From the NCBI GenBank assembly GCA_944989445.1, contig CALYLW010000280.1:903385-967384 (forward strand): a DNA stretch of 64,000 bases. Reading direction: 5' to 3'. The notes under the pieces were generated by a model, which had not been told where the DNA came from, searched no databases, and was given only the letters and a program-made list of their open reading frames with translations. The translations under genes were made by a program, and so were the position numbers. Shown here one piece after another: positions 11,385-21,669 of the stretch (the first letter of the stretch is position 1; every line of letters begins with the position of its first letter). Source of the DNA: Ampullaceana balthica. Taxonomy: Eukaryota; Mollusca; Gastropoda; Lymnaeidae.

Positions 11385-12033
11385 TGGTAGCTAGTAGTTG
11401 TGGTAGCTAGTATTTGTGGTAGCTAGTGGTTGTGGTAGGTAGTAGTTGTGGTAGCTTGCACTTGTGGTAGCTAGTAGTTGTGGTAGCTAGCAGTTGTGGT
11501 AGCTAGTAGTTGTGGTAGCTAGTGGTTGTGGTGGCTAGTGGTTGTGGTGGCTAGTGGTTGTGGTGGCTAGTATTTGTGGTAGCTAGTGGTTGTGGTGGCT
11601 AGTGGTTGTGGTGGCTAGTGGTTGTGGTGGCTAGTATTTGTGGTAGCTAGTGGTTGTGGTGGCTAGTGGTTGTGGTAGCTAGTGTTTGTGGTAGCTAGTG
11701 GTTGTGGTGGCTAGTGGTTGTGGTGGCTAGTATTTGTGGTAGCTAGTAGTTTTGGTAGCTAGTAGTTGTGGTAGCTAGTAATTGTGTTAGCTAGTAGTTG
11801 TGGTAGCTAGTAGCTGTGGTAGCTAGTAGTTGTGGTAGCTAGTAGTTGTGGTAGCTAGTAGTTGTGGTAGCTAGTAGTTGTGGTAGCTAGTAGTTGTGGT
11901 AGCTAGTAGTTGTGGTAGCTAGTAGTTGTGGTAGCTAGTAGTTGTGGTAGCTAGTAGCTGTGGTTGCTAGTAGTTGTGGTAGCTAGTAGTTGTGGTAGCT
12001 AGTAGTTGTGGTAGCTAGTAGCTGTGGTTGCTG
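11385..12033 (+). repeat. 16-bp minisatellite (about 40 copies)
   Basis: Tandem GTAGCTAGTAGTTGTG units. Variants with GTGGCTAGTGGTTGTG cluster at about 11,525-11,740, and the right half (11,820-12,030) is nearly homogeneous. It lies inside hAT-C and ends just before the transposase remnant. The unit includes TAGCTA, a short palindrome. All frames on + meet TAG stops. Confidence 0.95.
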
Positions 12034-12119
12034 TTTACTGCTTGGTGCTTTGCTTTGATTTGGGGAGTACATCAGTAGGTTATACAGAAAACTGATATAA
12101 GTCTGAAACTAGCTTTCTT

Positions 12120-12600
12120 AAGTTAAGGATATATTACACTTCTGGCATGTGAGAGTGGTACCTCCTCTCTTATAGCCACGTCTAATGAAACAGTGCAAAG
12201 GAACACCGCCGACTGTGGCATATCTTGAATATCTGTTGATTCATCAAGAGCCAAACTGAATGCTAAACAGTTACTCGTTACTAATTTTTCTTTCAATATC
12301 GGCGTTAATGTCTGCTATACGTCACTCAGTGGTGTGGTGTGACATTGGAATTCGTGTTGACAGTATCCGAAGTCTGGAACTATTTGAATCTATTATTAAA
12401 ATTCCGTTCTCGATTTCTTCTTAATGAAGTCCCCATCAGAATAAGGTCGTTTAGCACGAGAAATATTCCAAGCGAATGCATAACTTGACTCGGTTAAAGT
12501 GACACTTTCTTTGCTGAAACAGAAAGTAGTGTCTTCTGCTGACACATTTCAGACCTTACTCTGCAAGCTTGCTGTTTCTTTCTTTAGATCTAAACCAAAT
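12120..12600 (-). pseudogene. hAT-C transposase remnant (ZBED5-like)
   Basis: On the minus strand, SYAFAWNISRAKRPYSDGDF occurs, followed after frameshifts by CLAFSLALDESTDIQD with the conserved LALDEST segment that holds the first catalytic Asp in ZBED/Charlie-type hAT transposases. VFLCTVSLDV follows and the reading fades near 12,120. Stops and shifts break the frame. The BED finger and C-terminal dimerisation region are not found; they may have been lost or replaced by the minisatellite. Confidence 0.75.
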
Positions 12601-13009
12601 TATTTTCAGACCTTTGTTTTGGTAAAGATTTATTTTTAAAATTAATAAAAGTATTTAAAAAATCATTAACTTTTTAAATTATACATTTCAAATTAATTTT
12701 AAAAATTCATAAATTGTTCGTGAGCCTCAATGTGAAAAGAGAAGAGCCGCATGCGGCTCACGAGCCGCCATTTGGCCACCATTGATCTACATTGTCATTG
12801 ATTAATCGGCGCCTATTACGCCATTTTCATTAACTCAAAAACTCCGTAAGTCGATTTTTTTTCCGGGTCTTTTGAGTTCGACTTAGAGAGGTCCGACCGT
12901 ATTTATTTAAATACAAATTTAAAAATTAGAGATTTAGTGGTGCCCTTTTGAGCTGGCGCCCTTGGCAACTGCCCCATTGCCAACCCGTTGTTACGCCACT
13001 GAAAGCATG

Positions 13010-13597
13010 GCAGGCGAACTTAGCAGAGATAAAATGGCTGATGATCCAACTACACTCTTTAAATCTGAAACGTACTTCACTTTCATGGATACAATTGTAA
13101 CACAAATAGATGATCGATTTAATGACTTTTGGAGCACAGTTACTTATTTCTATTGTATTGATCCATCACAAAAGTCGGAAGAAAATAAGTATTCTTTTCA
13201 AAGTCTATGCAAAATTTACTAACACGACATTAACCTTGAAGAAGCAATCGTAGAATATGATAACTTCAAAGATTTGTATGCAAGTATGTGTTAATTGTTA
13301 TCTAGTGAACTACTACTTAAAATGGTTCAGCTATTCTTGACTGAAAAACAAATGGCATCAGGTCTCCCTATTTTGTCAATACTTTATAAAATTTACTTGA
13401 CTCTTCCTGTTAGCAGTGCTACTGCTGAAAGAAGTTTCAGTAGATTGAAACCTATCAAAAATTATTTGCGCTCAACAATGACAAACGAACGTCTGTCTGG
13501 ATTGGCATTAATTTCAATTGAACGTGATCTAGCAGAGAACGTTGACTTTGAATCAACGATAAATCGTTTTGCTTCAATGAAATCCCGTAAAAAGTAA
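13010..13597 (+). pseudogene. hAT-A transposase C-terminus with dimerisation domain
   Basis: After the hAT-B insertion, the reading AGELSRDKMADDP...FKSETYF continues to a stop at 13,220. A 100-residue open frame follows at 13,295-13,597. It holds the hAT C-terminal dimerisation signature LPVSSATAERSFSRLK, followed by NYLRSTMTNERLSGLALISI, typical of TTF/ZMYM-like hATs. The C-terminus is natural (RKK, stop). A frameshift or small loss separates the two frames. Confidence 0.85.
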
Positions 13598-13617
13598 TTT
13601 ATACAGGGCTCAAGGCT

Positions 13618-13740
13618 CTTTCTTATCTTATCTTATCTTATCGTATCTGTTTCAGACGCTCCTTCTATACAGACGAATATTGCGTTCTATGCTTATCCAT
13701 GGTTTGTGTTTAGTACTGCATTCTTGTTAGAGTTTTAAAT
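13618..13740 (-). repeat. CR1-like LINE 3' tail fragment
   Basis: Starts with TCTTATCTTATCTTATCTT, the complement of the GATAA tail, then CAGACGCTCCTTCTATACAG as in the LINE at 6 kb, and breaks off near 13,740. It is a strongly 5'-truncated minus-strand insertion inside hAT-A. Confidence 0.7.
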
Positions 13741-15085
13741 GTTTATTTAAGGAACTTAAAATCATTGTTTGTGTAAAGTTCATTGATTTTCCCTAAGTTT
13801 GATGTTCACCAAACTTCCAATGAAAATTTATTCTTTTAAATTCTGAAGTAAATTGTTTAGTTTATTTATAAGTATAATATTATTGGCACTCTTTGTGTGT
13901 GTGTTACTAATCCTGACCAATCCGCTCCACCAAAGTCTCTGTGTTTTTCATTATTTGTAGCATCAGACTGCCTGGTCTTAAACTGAACTATTTTGCCAGC
14001 TAAAATTCTCATTTCATTCTTTCAGATAGAAAACTATTACAAGAACTAAAATCAGTAGCTCTTAAAATTTTATTAGAAAAAAAAATAAGTTGTTCTCTTT
14101 GGAACTAAGTTCATAATTTACTGTCATCTTTTTATCCTACATATGATATATGCATATAATATATATATGATAAATGATTTCTTTAATTATTTAGGCCTTT
14201 TATTAATGATTAACATTTTTTTAAATACATTACACTGTATATTTTGTTTGCATTTGTGACCTATTACTCTCCTGAATATAAAGAAATGGTTTGTATATTG
14301 AAGAGATTCATTGCAATGGTTTGATGTAAACAAACAATATATTAAATAATGTACTTTGAATGATCAACGCAGCATATATTATTTAACACTTAGTTATTTG
14401 TTTGAGTTACTGTCACTGCTATTTATGGCAAGCTGAACAAACTGATGAGTCATCTTGCAGATAGTACAACAAACTATTGGAAGCCTATAAAAAAAATTAA
14501 TTAAATTCTACCTCATTATCAAAACAGTTTTAGATGTTTTATTTAGCCCAAAGACTATAAACATATTATGCTGAGTTTTCTATGTTAAAGTCTGCTATGA
14601 TATTCAGCAATTGAAAGTGAACACAAAGGATTATGAGAAATTAGATTTTGTCACAAATAACAGCTCCCAAATTAACTACCATTTTCATAAATTCAATTGA
14701 TTAACCATATCTACTTAAGACTAGATGTTACTTTTTGTCTAGCAAGTTGCCACAGGGCAACTCTGAAAATGTATGTAACATAAACAAAACACTTAAAGTT
14801 TCATATTTAAGACTGCAGCAGTCTCTTAAGATGAAAACTTTAAATAAATCTCACATTTAAAGTGAGCAGAAATGTTTTTTTCAACATAAAATATAGCAAT
14901 AAGAGTGAATCTCATATCAAATTTCTAATCTTCATTGCAGAACCAGCAATTTAGACAAATGCATTTTATTTCAGCACCTAGAAATATTTGCACTAAGTGA
15001 ATGAATTAAAAAAAATTTGCGGTGCCCCCTGAAATTCTCCTCGACGCCACTAGGAGACAAACCTAAATCCGCCACTGCCTTTAAG

Positions 15086-16265
15086 CGATCCTTAATTAGG
15101 TCAGAGAAAATGACTGAAACTACCTAAATTTAACTGGAATATAAGAGATAAAATGAATAGCATATTTTGCCTTTGCGTTAAGATATCAATATTTTAAATA
15201 TTAGCAACTGATTATTTAAAATAAACTGTTAGATATATTTTTTTTCAAAATCTAAATGTTACACAATATCCTGCATAGTTTCAAATCGGAACAAAATTAT
15301 TGTTTGGTAAATTAAAAATTAATTTTAAAAAGTGAGTATTGCAGAAGCAGAAGTAAAATCTAATGACTCCATCGCTTACTCTTTCCGCTATAAAAAACGT
15401 CTCGTGTTTTGCTAGTTTTCATGATATTTTCTTAGACTTTTTGTATCTGATATTTGATGCACCAATTAATCTACGTATATATGAAACATCAGTCGGATGA
15501 TAAATTTGAATTTTGAAATGTATTCGTAAAGACTGAAAATAAAATGTTAAACATACATTTTTTTATTAATGTAAATTATTTTTATTATTTTATCCTGATA
15601 TTTGAAAATTTAAAATTTTGGTTACAATAAATCAAAATTATCTAAGCAAAAAAGAACAAAAGCGAAAAAAAATTCAAATAAATACTACATACAACACCAT
15701 TATCATCATCATCACAAACAAGGCTCTCGAGGGATTAGGTTTTCTGATGGTGTGGCTAATCAATTCAATATACGTTAAACCAATTATATCACTTAATAAT
15801 TCATTCAGTGTTTCTTGAAGCTAAGCGCTTACAATTTTCATGCTTTTTCCCTTGTTTTTCTAAAAAGTATTGGGTTTCAATTAAAAACATAGTTACAAGC
15901 TGAATAAACATACATTTCAATAGAGAGTGGGTAGGACATAAAGGGCTTTCAGTTAATTCTATGCTTTCCTTACTTACAATTTTTTTTATATGATTTTTTA
16001 TTTGATAATCATAATTTCATATTGAGATATTTGATATATCTTTAACAATTAAATAAAACACGGGATGAACATCGTTTACCGCTCCCTGTTAATTCAATAT
16101 ACTGTTTGCTTTAAGAAATCCAATAGTAGATATAAGGAAATGTTCATTTCAACAAAGGATTGGTAAGCTTTCTTTAAACTTGTTTAATCTATTTGCTACA
16201 GTCATTATTTACGTTCGCTTTTAAACATCCAACAGTTTCAAAAAGACTTGTCAAATTTGAAAATG
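15086..16265. other. AT-rich stretch, no gene seen
   Basis: Open frames here are short and low-complexity (Lys/Ile/Asn-rich), with no motif I recognise. No tandem array or paired repeat was found inside the window. Confidence 0.4.
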
Positions 16266-16273
16266 CTTCTAAT

Positions 16274-16893
16274 TAGGGCTGGTAGGCTACTGTGTAAAAA
16301 AATTGGTTCGATTAATCGGCAAAAATTTAATCGATTAATCGTTTACTTTCTATTAAATATATTTTTATAACGCATATATAGATCCCGTTAAGTTGCATTC
16401 ATTATTTCGTGAAATCGGTTAAGTCGCGGTAATTCTATGGCTCCCAAATTTTGTGACGTAACACAGCTAAAATCGCTCTGCTATGCACGAAATAGGAAAT
16501 AAAACATTTTTGTTTACTTATGCCCAAATAAATAAATAAAACTAATACATGGGGAAGGTCACCAATCACAACTGCCCCAGTCATAACGACCCAGCCAAAA
16601 CGATCCCAGACAAAACGGCCCCGGTAAAAGCGGCCCGGGCCAAAACGATCCAAGACAAAACGGCACCTGTCAAAAACGGCCCCAGTCAAAACGGCAGTTT
16701 TGTCGGTTAACCGTGGGGAATGTATGTAAGTTAAAAATATATAAAATATTAATTATAAATATTAAATTGGGTAAAAAAGTATTAGAAATATTTTCTTAAA
16801 TTTTAATCGCATTTTAATCAATCAAATTACTTGTAATTGATTAAAAAATTTAACGATTGATCGATTAATTAATCGTTAATTTCCACAGCCCTA
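16274..16893. mobile_element. hAT-D copy 2 (620 bp)
   Basis: TAGGGCTG...CAGCCCTA ends with subterminal GATTAATCG / CGATTAATTAATCG repeats and a perfect 8-bp target duplication CTTCTAAT (16,266-16,273 and 16,894-16,901). Unlike the 10.5-kb copy it has no BED-finger ORF; its centre instead carries a short GC-rich tandem array. It is a non-autonomous derivative. The perfect duplication suggests that it is younger than the other two copies. Confidence 0.95.
16578..16700 (+). repeat. GC-rich 15-16-bp mini-array inside hAT-D
   Basis: About seven to eight imperfect units of the type CGGCCCCAGTCAAAACG (variants CGATCCCAGACAAAACG, CGGCCCGGGCCAAAACG). The minus-strand reading of this array gives an RFxxGRF-type repeat peptide, which is a by-product and not evidence of a gene. 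Confidence 0.8.
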
Positions 16894-17105
16894 CTTCTAA
16901 TACTTAAGAATTTGTCAAAAGCCCTAATGGTTTAAGTCAGTTGGATACCTGAAAATCCAATGATTTCCAATGCCTAATAACAAAAGCCGAAAGATAAAAA
17001 AATAAAAGAAGAAGGATGTAAGAAAACGAAACTGTAAAAAAGTGTTGCAAAGAATTGACATTTTGTTGCAATTTTATCGGATTTTAAAGTTAATTTTATT
17101 TAATA

Positions 17106-18407
17106 CTAGCAGACCCGTCGTGCGTCGCAACGATCTCAGTAAAAAGGAATACACATGGATTAAAAAAAAAGAAATTACATTAAGGGTCACCGGGCCCATC
17201 AGTTTATCATATGAAGTTCAAAAATCTGTTCATTTCAATCAATTTCATAACAAATATATAAATATATTTATCTATATTTCTCAATATCGTGTAAAACTGA
17301 ATGGGTAATACAATATTAAAAGGTTACTAAAAATACATTTAGGGCCTCTAGCCCCAAGGAAATGGACATTAGGTGTTAAGTGTCCCAGCGTAATTTAATA
17401 TAGGCTCTTAAGTTTTTATATACCGAGTTTGGTAAAAATCCAGTTATTTTCTCATTATCTAACAGTTAAACTAATTTATATATATAGAGAGATATAAGGA
17501 AAAAATACATTAAGGGGCCCCCAGACCCTTTCAATTCAAGACGTACATTTTGAAAACCTGTTCATTTAAATTCAGTTTCTTCAGGGATATATTTTTCAAG
17601 ATCGTTAAAAACTTAGTGGGAAATAATATCTTAGAGTATACAAAAATGAAATTTGGGGCCCTCGGCCCATTCGATGCAAGATGTAAATTTCAAAATGCTG
17701 TTCATTTTAATTCAGTCTCGTCATGGAGAAATAATATCTCAAACATATACGAAAAAAAGACATTTTGGCCCCCGACCTTGAACAATTGAACATTAGAAGT
17801 GCAGTGCCCTTTGTTATTTTAATAAGGTTTACCAAGTTTTCATATACGAAGTTTCATTCATTTACTCAGTAGCTAACGCATAAACTAATTTTTATATAGC
17901 TCATATAAGCAAAAAATGACATTAAGGGCCCCAGGGCCCATTTAGTGCAAGATGTCAAGTTCAAAACACCTGTTTATTTCAATCAATTTCATAGTGGATA
18001 TATTTATCTATATTTCTCAAGATCTTTAATAATTGAATGGGGAATAAAATCGTAAATGTTTATGAAAAAATACATTTTGGGCCCCCGGTCCTGAAGAAAT
18101 GGACATTAGGAAATCAGTGCCCAATAGTATTTCAATATTGGCTACCAAGTTGTTATATACAAAGTTTGGTTAAGATCCATCATTTTACCTAATAGCTAAC
18201 CCTTCAACTAATTTTTATATAGCTCATATAAGAAAAAATCATATTATGGGCCCCCGGTGCCCCATGAGTGTTAAAGTTTGAAAAAAGTAGCCAGTGACCA
18301 TCCCATGAGCGTACTCAAAAGTCTCCAAAAGTTTCATGGTGATCGGATTAATGATTTAGTCAGCTATAAAGGACATACATACATACTATCATTTTTATAG
18401 ATATAAA
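17106..18407 (-). mobile_element. Helitron-like H1, copy 2
   Basis: The left edge is CTAGCAGACCCGTCGTGCG, i.e. the H1 3' end on the minus strand. Modules with GGGCCC blocks recur at about 17,340, 17,510, 17,655, 17,770, 17,928, 18,078 and 18,246. The right edge (5' end) lies near 18,390-18,407, where ACATACATACTATC is followed by TATAGATATA. Shorter than copy 1, with one 5' end only. No ORF. Confidence 0.6.
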
Positions 18408-18746
18408 CTAGGGGCAAGTACCAGGCTTTCCCGGGTTTAAAATAAGGTTTACTGTAGAAGCGCACAAAACTGTTTATTTGCATCCTATCGAGCTGATAAT
18501 TTTTTTTCTCGTATTTTATCATTGAGGGAGAGTACTCAACAACTTTCCAAAGTTTCATGCTCCTTCGCAGACGGGAAATAGGATGATTTCCCCCAGTATC
18601 TTATATATATGGAACGAACCCTGTTTAAGAACCTTTCCCATGTAATTTTGTGTACGTGTACCGAATTTCACGTTATTTTGGTTGTCTGGATCTTGAGTTA
18701 TAAGGGAACAGACAAACAACAAATGCGTCTTATATGTATAGAGATA
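18408..18746 (-). mobile_element. Helitron-like H2
   Basis: Abuts H1 copy 2. On the minus strand it starts with TATCTCTATACATATAAGACG and ends with a GC-rich segment CCCGGGAAAGCCTGG, then CTAG (18,408-18,411 as read on +). The 5' end resembles the TCTATA start of other Helitrons. A second 5' portion, ending in the same GCGTCTTATATGTATAGAGA, lies at 19,431-19,608. Non-coding. Confidence 0.5.
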
Positions 18747-18754
18747 TATAGAGA

Positions 18755-19380
18755 CTAATGTTTATGTCAGATGTGTATGGGGTTTATTTGTTTTAAAGAA
18801 ACATTTCGAAACGCAAGGTTGAGCTTAAAATTTACCCTGCTGGTTTAGTTTAAGTTATGCAAAAAGTAAAAACACAGTTGCTAAGCTATAGTGTTTATGC
18901 CACCCAGGGATTGACGATATTATTGACTCCTACCCTCACCAATAAAAGGAGAAAGCTTGATCGAACGACTGAATAAAATACATATAGAAAATACATAAAA
19001 GAACAGTGTAAAGTAAAAAAGATGTAATTTGCTAACAAATTTTCTAAAAAAGATATACGTAATCTTGTTAGAGGCGCAACATTAACAGACATAAAAATAA
19101 ACCGTTTCATAACATTTAGTTCACAACAAAAACACACACACTCACTGATTCACACACGTGAACACACATACTTAAACACACACACACATACAGCGAGATA
19201 TTAACATTAAAAAATTACATTAAAACAACCACTGCTCTTTTTAATTTGTTTCTCCTATTTACAAATTAATATGAACTCAAACTATGACGTCACGTCACAT
19301 TATTTGTGGCGATAAACGCCTTCTTGTTAATCTCGACACCAAAATGTTTATTATTTTACTTCTTAATTTTCAATAATTTT
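18755..19380 (-). repeat. R3 repeat, inverted partner of 23.5-24.8 kb
   Basis: Segments such as AATTTACCCTGCTGGTTTA, CTATAGTGTTTATG, GAGGCGCAACATTA and TAATCTCGACACCAAAA occur as their complement at 24,650-24,780, 23,800-23,850 and 28,825-28,845. Some run in the same order and some are rearranged. No coding sequence; it contains CA-rich microsatellite at 19,130-19,195. Confidence 0.55.
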
Positions 19381-19611
19381 TATTTTATATAGCTCATATA
19401 AGGAAAAACTACATTTTGGGCCCACGGCCCCCTAGTATCTTATATATATGGAACGAAACCTGTTTTCTTTCTCGTGTCATTGTGTGTATGTGTACCAAAT
19501 TTTACGTTATTTGGTTGTCTGGATCTTGAGTTATTAGGGAACAGACAGACATACAGACAGACAGACAGACAACAAATGCGTCTTATATGTATAGAGATAC
19601 ATTGCTATCTT
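19381..19611 (-). mobile_element. H1/H2 chimeric fragment
   Basis: The first ~50 bp (AGCTCATATAAGG to GGGCCCACGG) is H1-like; the rest matches the H2 5' part, including CAGACAGACAGACAGACAAC and GCGTCTTATATGTATAGAG. The same H1-to-H2 adjacency at 18.4 kb makes either a composite element or end-joining plausible. Confidence 0.45.
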
Positions 19612-20104
19612 AAATAAATTTTTTTAAAATAATTGTGTATCATTAGTGAATTTTGCATATTAAGTATATAATATATCATATTTTAAAATTACATTTAACA
19701 TGTTGCTTTGAAATAGTTACATATTGTTCAAAACAACAATATCACATAAAATTGTGCATTTATTAAAAACTGTATAAATATTAATTATTTTTAGTAGCAA
19801 TTGTAAATGCATAATTTATCTAAAAAATGCGTCTGATTATTTCCATTTTAAAAACTTTTTTAAAAAGTTAATTTTAAAATAAAATATTATTTTCAATTTA
19901 CGAAGGATATGTAGTGAAAAGTTTTTTATTTGTTTATTTTCAAGGTTATAAGGAGTTAAAGCGTAAACTATTGAAGATAGGAATATTGATTGAGTTCAGA
20001 GTTTAAAAATGGGCAGAGTTAGCTTGACACAGAAGTAAGAAACAAAGCTCGACATTAGGTAACCCGTGGAAGATGGCGAATTGTTCTGAATTGAACTATT
20101 TTAC

Positions 20105-20591
20105 AAGCTTTTATTTAACTCACAATGTTTGTATGTTGTATCCGTCAAATCTTGTAACGTAAAATTAAACCACTTCTGATGGTCCTAGAGATCTCAAAAT
20201 TTTACCACAGATAGATCTTGGATGACAATGCATTGTATCAAAATTTCAGATCGATCGAATGTACCGTATTGAAATTATTGTATTTTTAGTTTATCTATAG
20301 TCTATATATAAGCAACGGTACCCGTCTGCTTTGTTGACATCCATGAGTTCACCACGTGGACATATCACCGTGGTATAAAACGTTGGGCGGGCGCTTATGA
20401 GGTGTTTGGTAAAAAAAAATAGTGGTAAAAAAGATGTGTGGGCTTCAGACGTACGTGAATTTTAAAGAGTTTTTATTATAACTTTAAAAAGTACTATCAA
20501 CATCAAGTCTTGCAGTCCGAAATATAAGCGTGATCGATTGCCGACATGGGGGTACGAGGTTCAATTTTCAGTTAGGGGAAAATGTTTTTTT
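20105..20591 (+). repeat. R2 repeat, copy 2 (5' part)
   Basis: Block order: GCTTTTATTTAACTCAC, CACAGATAGATCTTGG, GATCGATCGAATGTACC, CTATAGTCTATATATAAGC, GGGCGGGCGCTTATGAGG, then a tRNA-like module and a T run. Nearly the same sequence occurs inverted at 29,555-29,945 and again at 63,613-64,000. No ORF. Confidence 0.65.
20504..20583 (+). other. tRNA-like module in R2 copy 2
   Basis: TCGATTGCCGACATGGGGG resembles an anticodon/variable region, and ACGAGGTTCAATTTTC resembles a T arm with GGTTCAA, followed by a run of Ts at 20,585. The complement is at 29,542-29,621. Likely a tRNA-derived SINE core. Confidence 0.4.
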
Positions 20592-21665
20592 TTACACGCT
20601 TTTATTTAAGTCACACTGTTTGTATGTTGTATCCGTGAAATCTTGTAACGTAAAATTAAACCACTTCTGATGGTCCTAGAGATCTCAAAATTTTACCACA
20701 GATAGATCTTGGATGACTATGCATTGTATCAAAATTTTAGATCGATCGAATGTACCGTAATTAAATAAATGCATTTTTAGTTTATCTCTCTATATAATAT
20801 GTATCCGTGCTATTCTTGACTTTCACGTGAATGTCACCGGAGTTCACCAACAGCCATCAATGACCACATTCCAGGTGTTAAACAGCTCAGTAATATGAAA
20901 CTAAATCTAAATTGGCATGATAATACAAGAGAAACAACCGGAATTTGTGGAGCCTAGTTGGCCCAATTGTTAGCGTAATGGATTTTCGACCTGGAGGTAC
21001 TGGGTTCAATTTTCAGTTGGGGGAAACTGTTTTTTTTAAATACATAAATTTGTAATTAATAATCTATCTTTTTACCACTATCACATTTAAGTTATAGACA
21101 ACGAAGTTTGACTAATTAAATTGAATTGATTATGTCGAAAAATTGATTGAAAAATTCTTGATACTAAAAACTAAACAGTAGAAAATAAAATATTTAAAAA
21201 AATCTTTTTTTAAAAAGGACACGCTTTTATTTACATATAGAAAGTGCAATAAAAAGAAGAAAATAATTTTTTTCTATAATAACATGTGAAATGACTGAAC
21301 CTATCCACTGCACATAAAAGCGTGGGGCGCTCATCGACAACTCTCTATCATGTACAAGGCTGCGAAACATAAATACAAATTTGTATGAATATTAATAAAC
21401 ATTTAAAGTTTCAAAACTTTGATCATAATTCATATACATGCAACTATCATATTAATTAGAAATATTTATCTATATGCAAAAGAATAGTTGCAAAGAGAAA
21501 TGATTTGTGATGGGCACCCCACGCTTTTATGTGCAGTGGATAGGTTCAGTCATTTCACCTGTTATTATAGAACAAATTTATTTTCTTCTTTTTAGTGCAC
21601 TTTCTATATGTAAATAAAAGCGTGTGCTTTTTAAAAAAAAGATTTAAAAAAATATTTTATTACAT
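20592..21665 (+). repeat. R2 repeat, copy 3, with foldback right end
   Basis: Starts TTACACGCTTTTATTTAAG, contains the tRNA-like module at 20,952-21,028, and ends in a palindromic segment. The arm at about 21,184-21,338 (GACACGCTTTTATTTAC ... ATCCACTGCACATAAAAGCG) is the complement of about 21,512-21,660. The ~170-bp loop matches, inverted, the loop of the foldback at 28.9-29.4 kb. Confidence 0.65.
20952..21028 (+). other. tRNA-like module in R2 copy 3
   Basis: CTAGTTGGCCCAATTGTTAG (A-box-like) and CTGGGTTCAATTTTCAG (B-box-like), spaced ~45 nt apart, end in a T run at 21,030. Closest in sequence to the 4.2-kb module. Confidence 0.45.
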
Positions 21666-21669
21666 TTAA

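Larger units (their letters stand above)
10382..12784 (-). mobile_element. hAT-C, ZBED/Charlie-like, fourth level (2.4 kb)
   Basis: The left end CAGGGGTGGCCAGGCC pairs with a right end whose complement is CAATGGTGGCCAAATGGCGG. Subterminal GAGCCGCATGCGGCTC is characteristic of Charlie-type hATs. The 8-bp duplication ATCTACAT is perfect (10,374-10,381 and 12,785-12,792). It contains a decayed transposase on the minus strand (about 12,120-12,600), hAT-D at 10,556-11,231, and a 16-bp minisatellite. Confidence 0.9.
9398..12899. mobile_element. pogo/Tigger-like element, third level (3.5 kb)
   Basis: Inverted ends CAGTCGGACCTTTCTAACTC and CGGTCGGACCTCTCTAAGTC flanked by the dinucleotide TA on both sides (9,396-9,397 and 12,900-12,901). 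The CAGT(C/T)GGACC...AACTCGAA layout is the pogo/Tigger branch of Tc1/mariner (family knowledge). A related internal motif, CTGTCGGACGTCGTTAAGTC, sits at about 9,832. A long inverted repeat lies inside. No transposase ORF is visible, so this is a non-autonomous copy. Confidence 0.8.
9119..13001. mobile_element. hAT-B, second level of the nest (3.9 kb)
   Basis: Ends CAGAGGCGTAACTAGG and, on the other strand, CAGTGGCGTAACAACG, with GGCGCCCTTGG as a shared subterminal block. The 8-bp target duplication AAAGCATG is perfect (9,111-9,118 and 13,002-13,009). Only about 280 bp on the left and 100 bp on the right belong to hAT-B itself; the rest is the pogo-like element inserted at 9,398. It is therefore a small non-autonomous hAT. 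It splits the hAT-A transposase. Confidence 0.9.
7478..15077 (+). mobile_element. hAT-A, outermost element of a five-level nest (7.6 kb)
   Basis: Terminal inverted repeats CAGTGGCGGATTTAG at 7,478 and its complement ending at 15,077. The flanking 8-bp target duplication CCTTTAAG (7,470-7,477 and 15,078-15,085) is perfect, which is diagnostic for hAT. Inside are pieces of a hAT transposase of the TTF/ZMYM-like type on the plus strand. A SINE-like insertion, a 326-bp tandem duplication, the nested element hAT-B at 9,119-13,001 and a minus-strand LINE tail at 13,618 are also inside. Without hAT-B the element would be about 3.7 kb. Confidence 0.9.

Noticed and set aside
16435..16689. Minus-strand ORF with RFxxGRF repeats
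   Set aside because: Arises from the GC-rich mini-array inside hAT-D copy 2; no start context or homologues expected.
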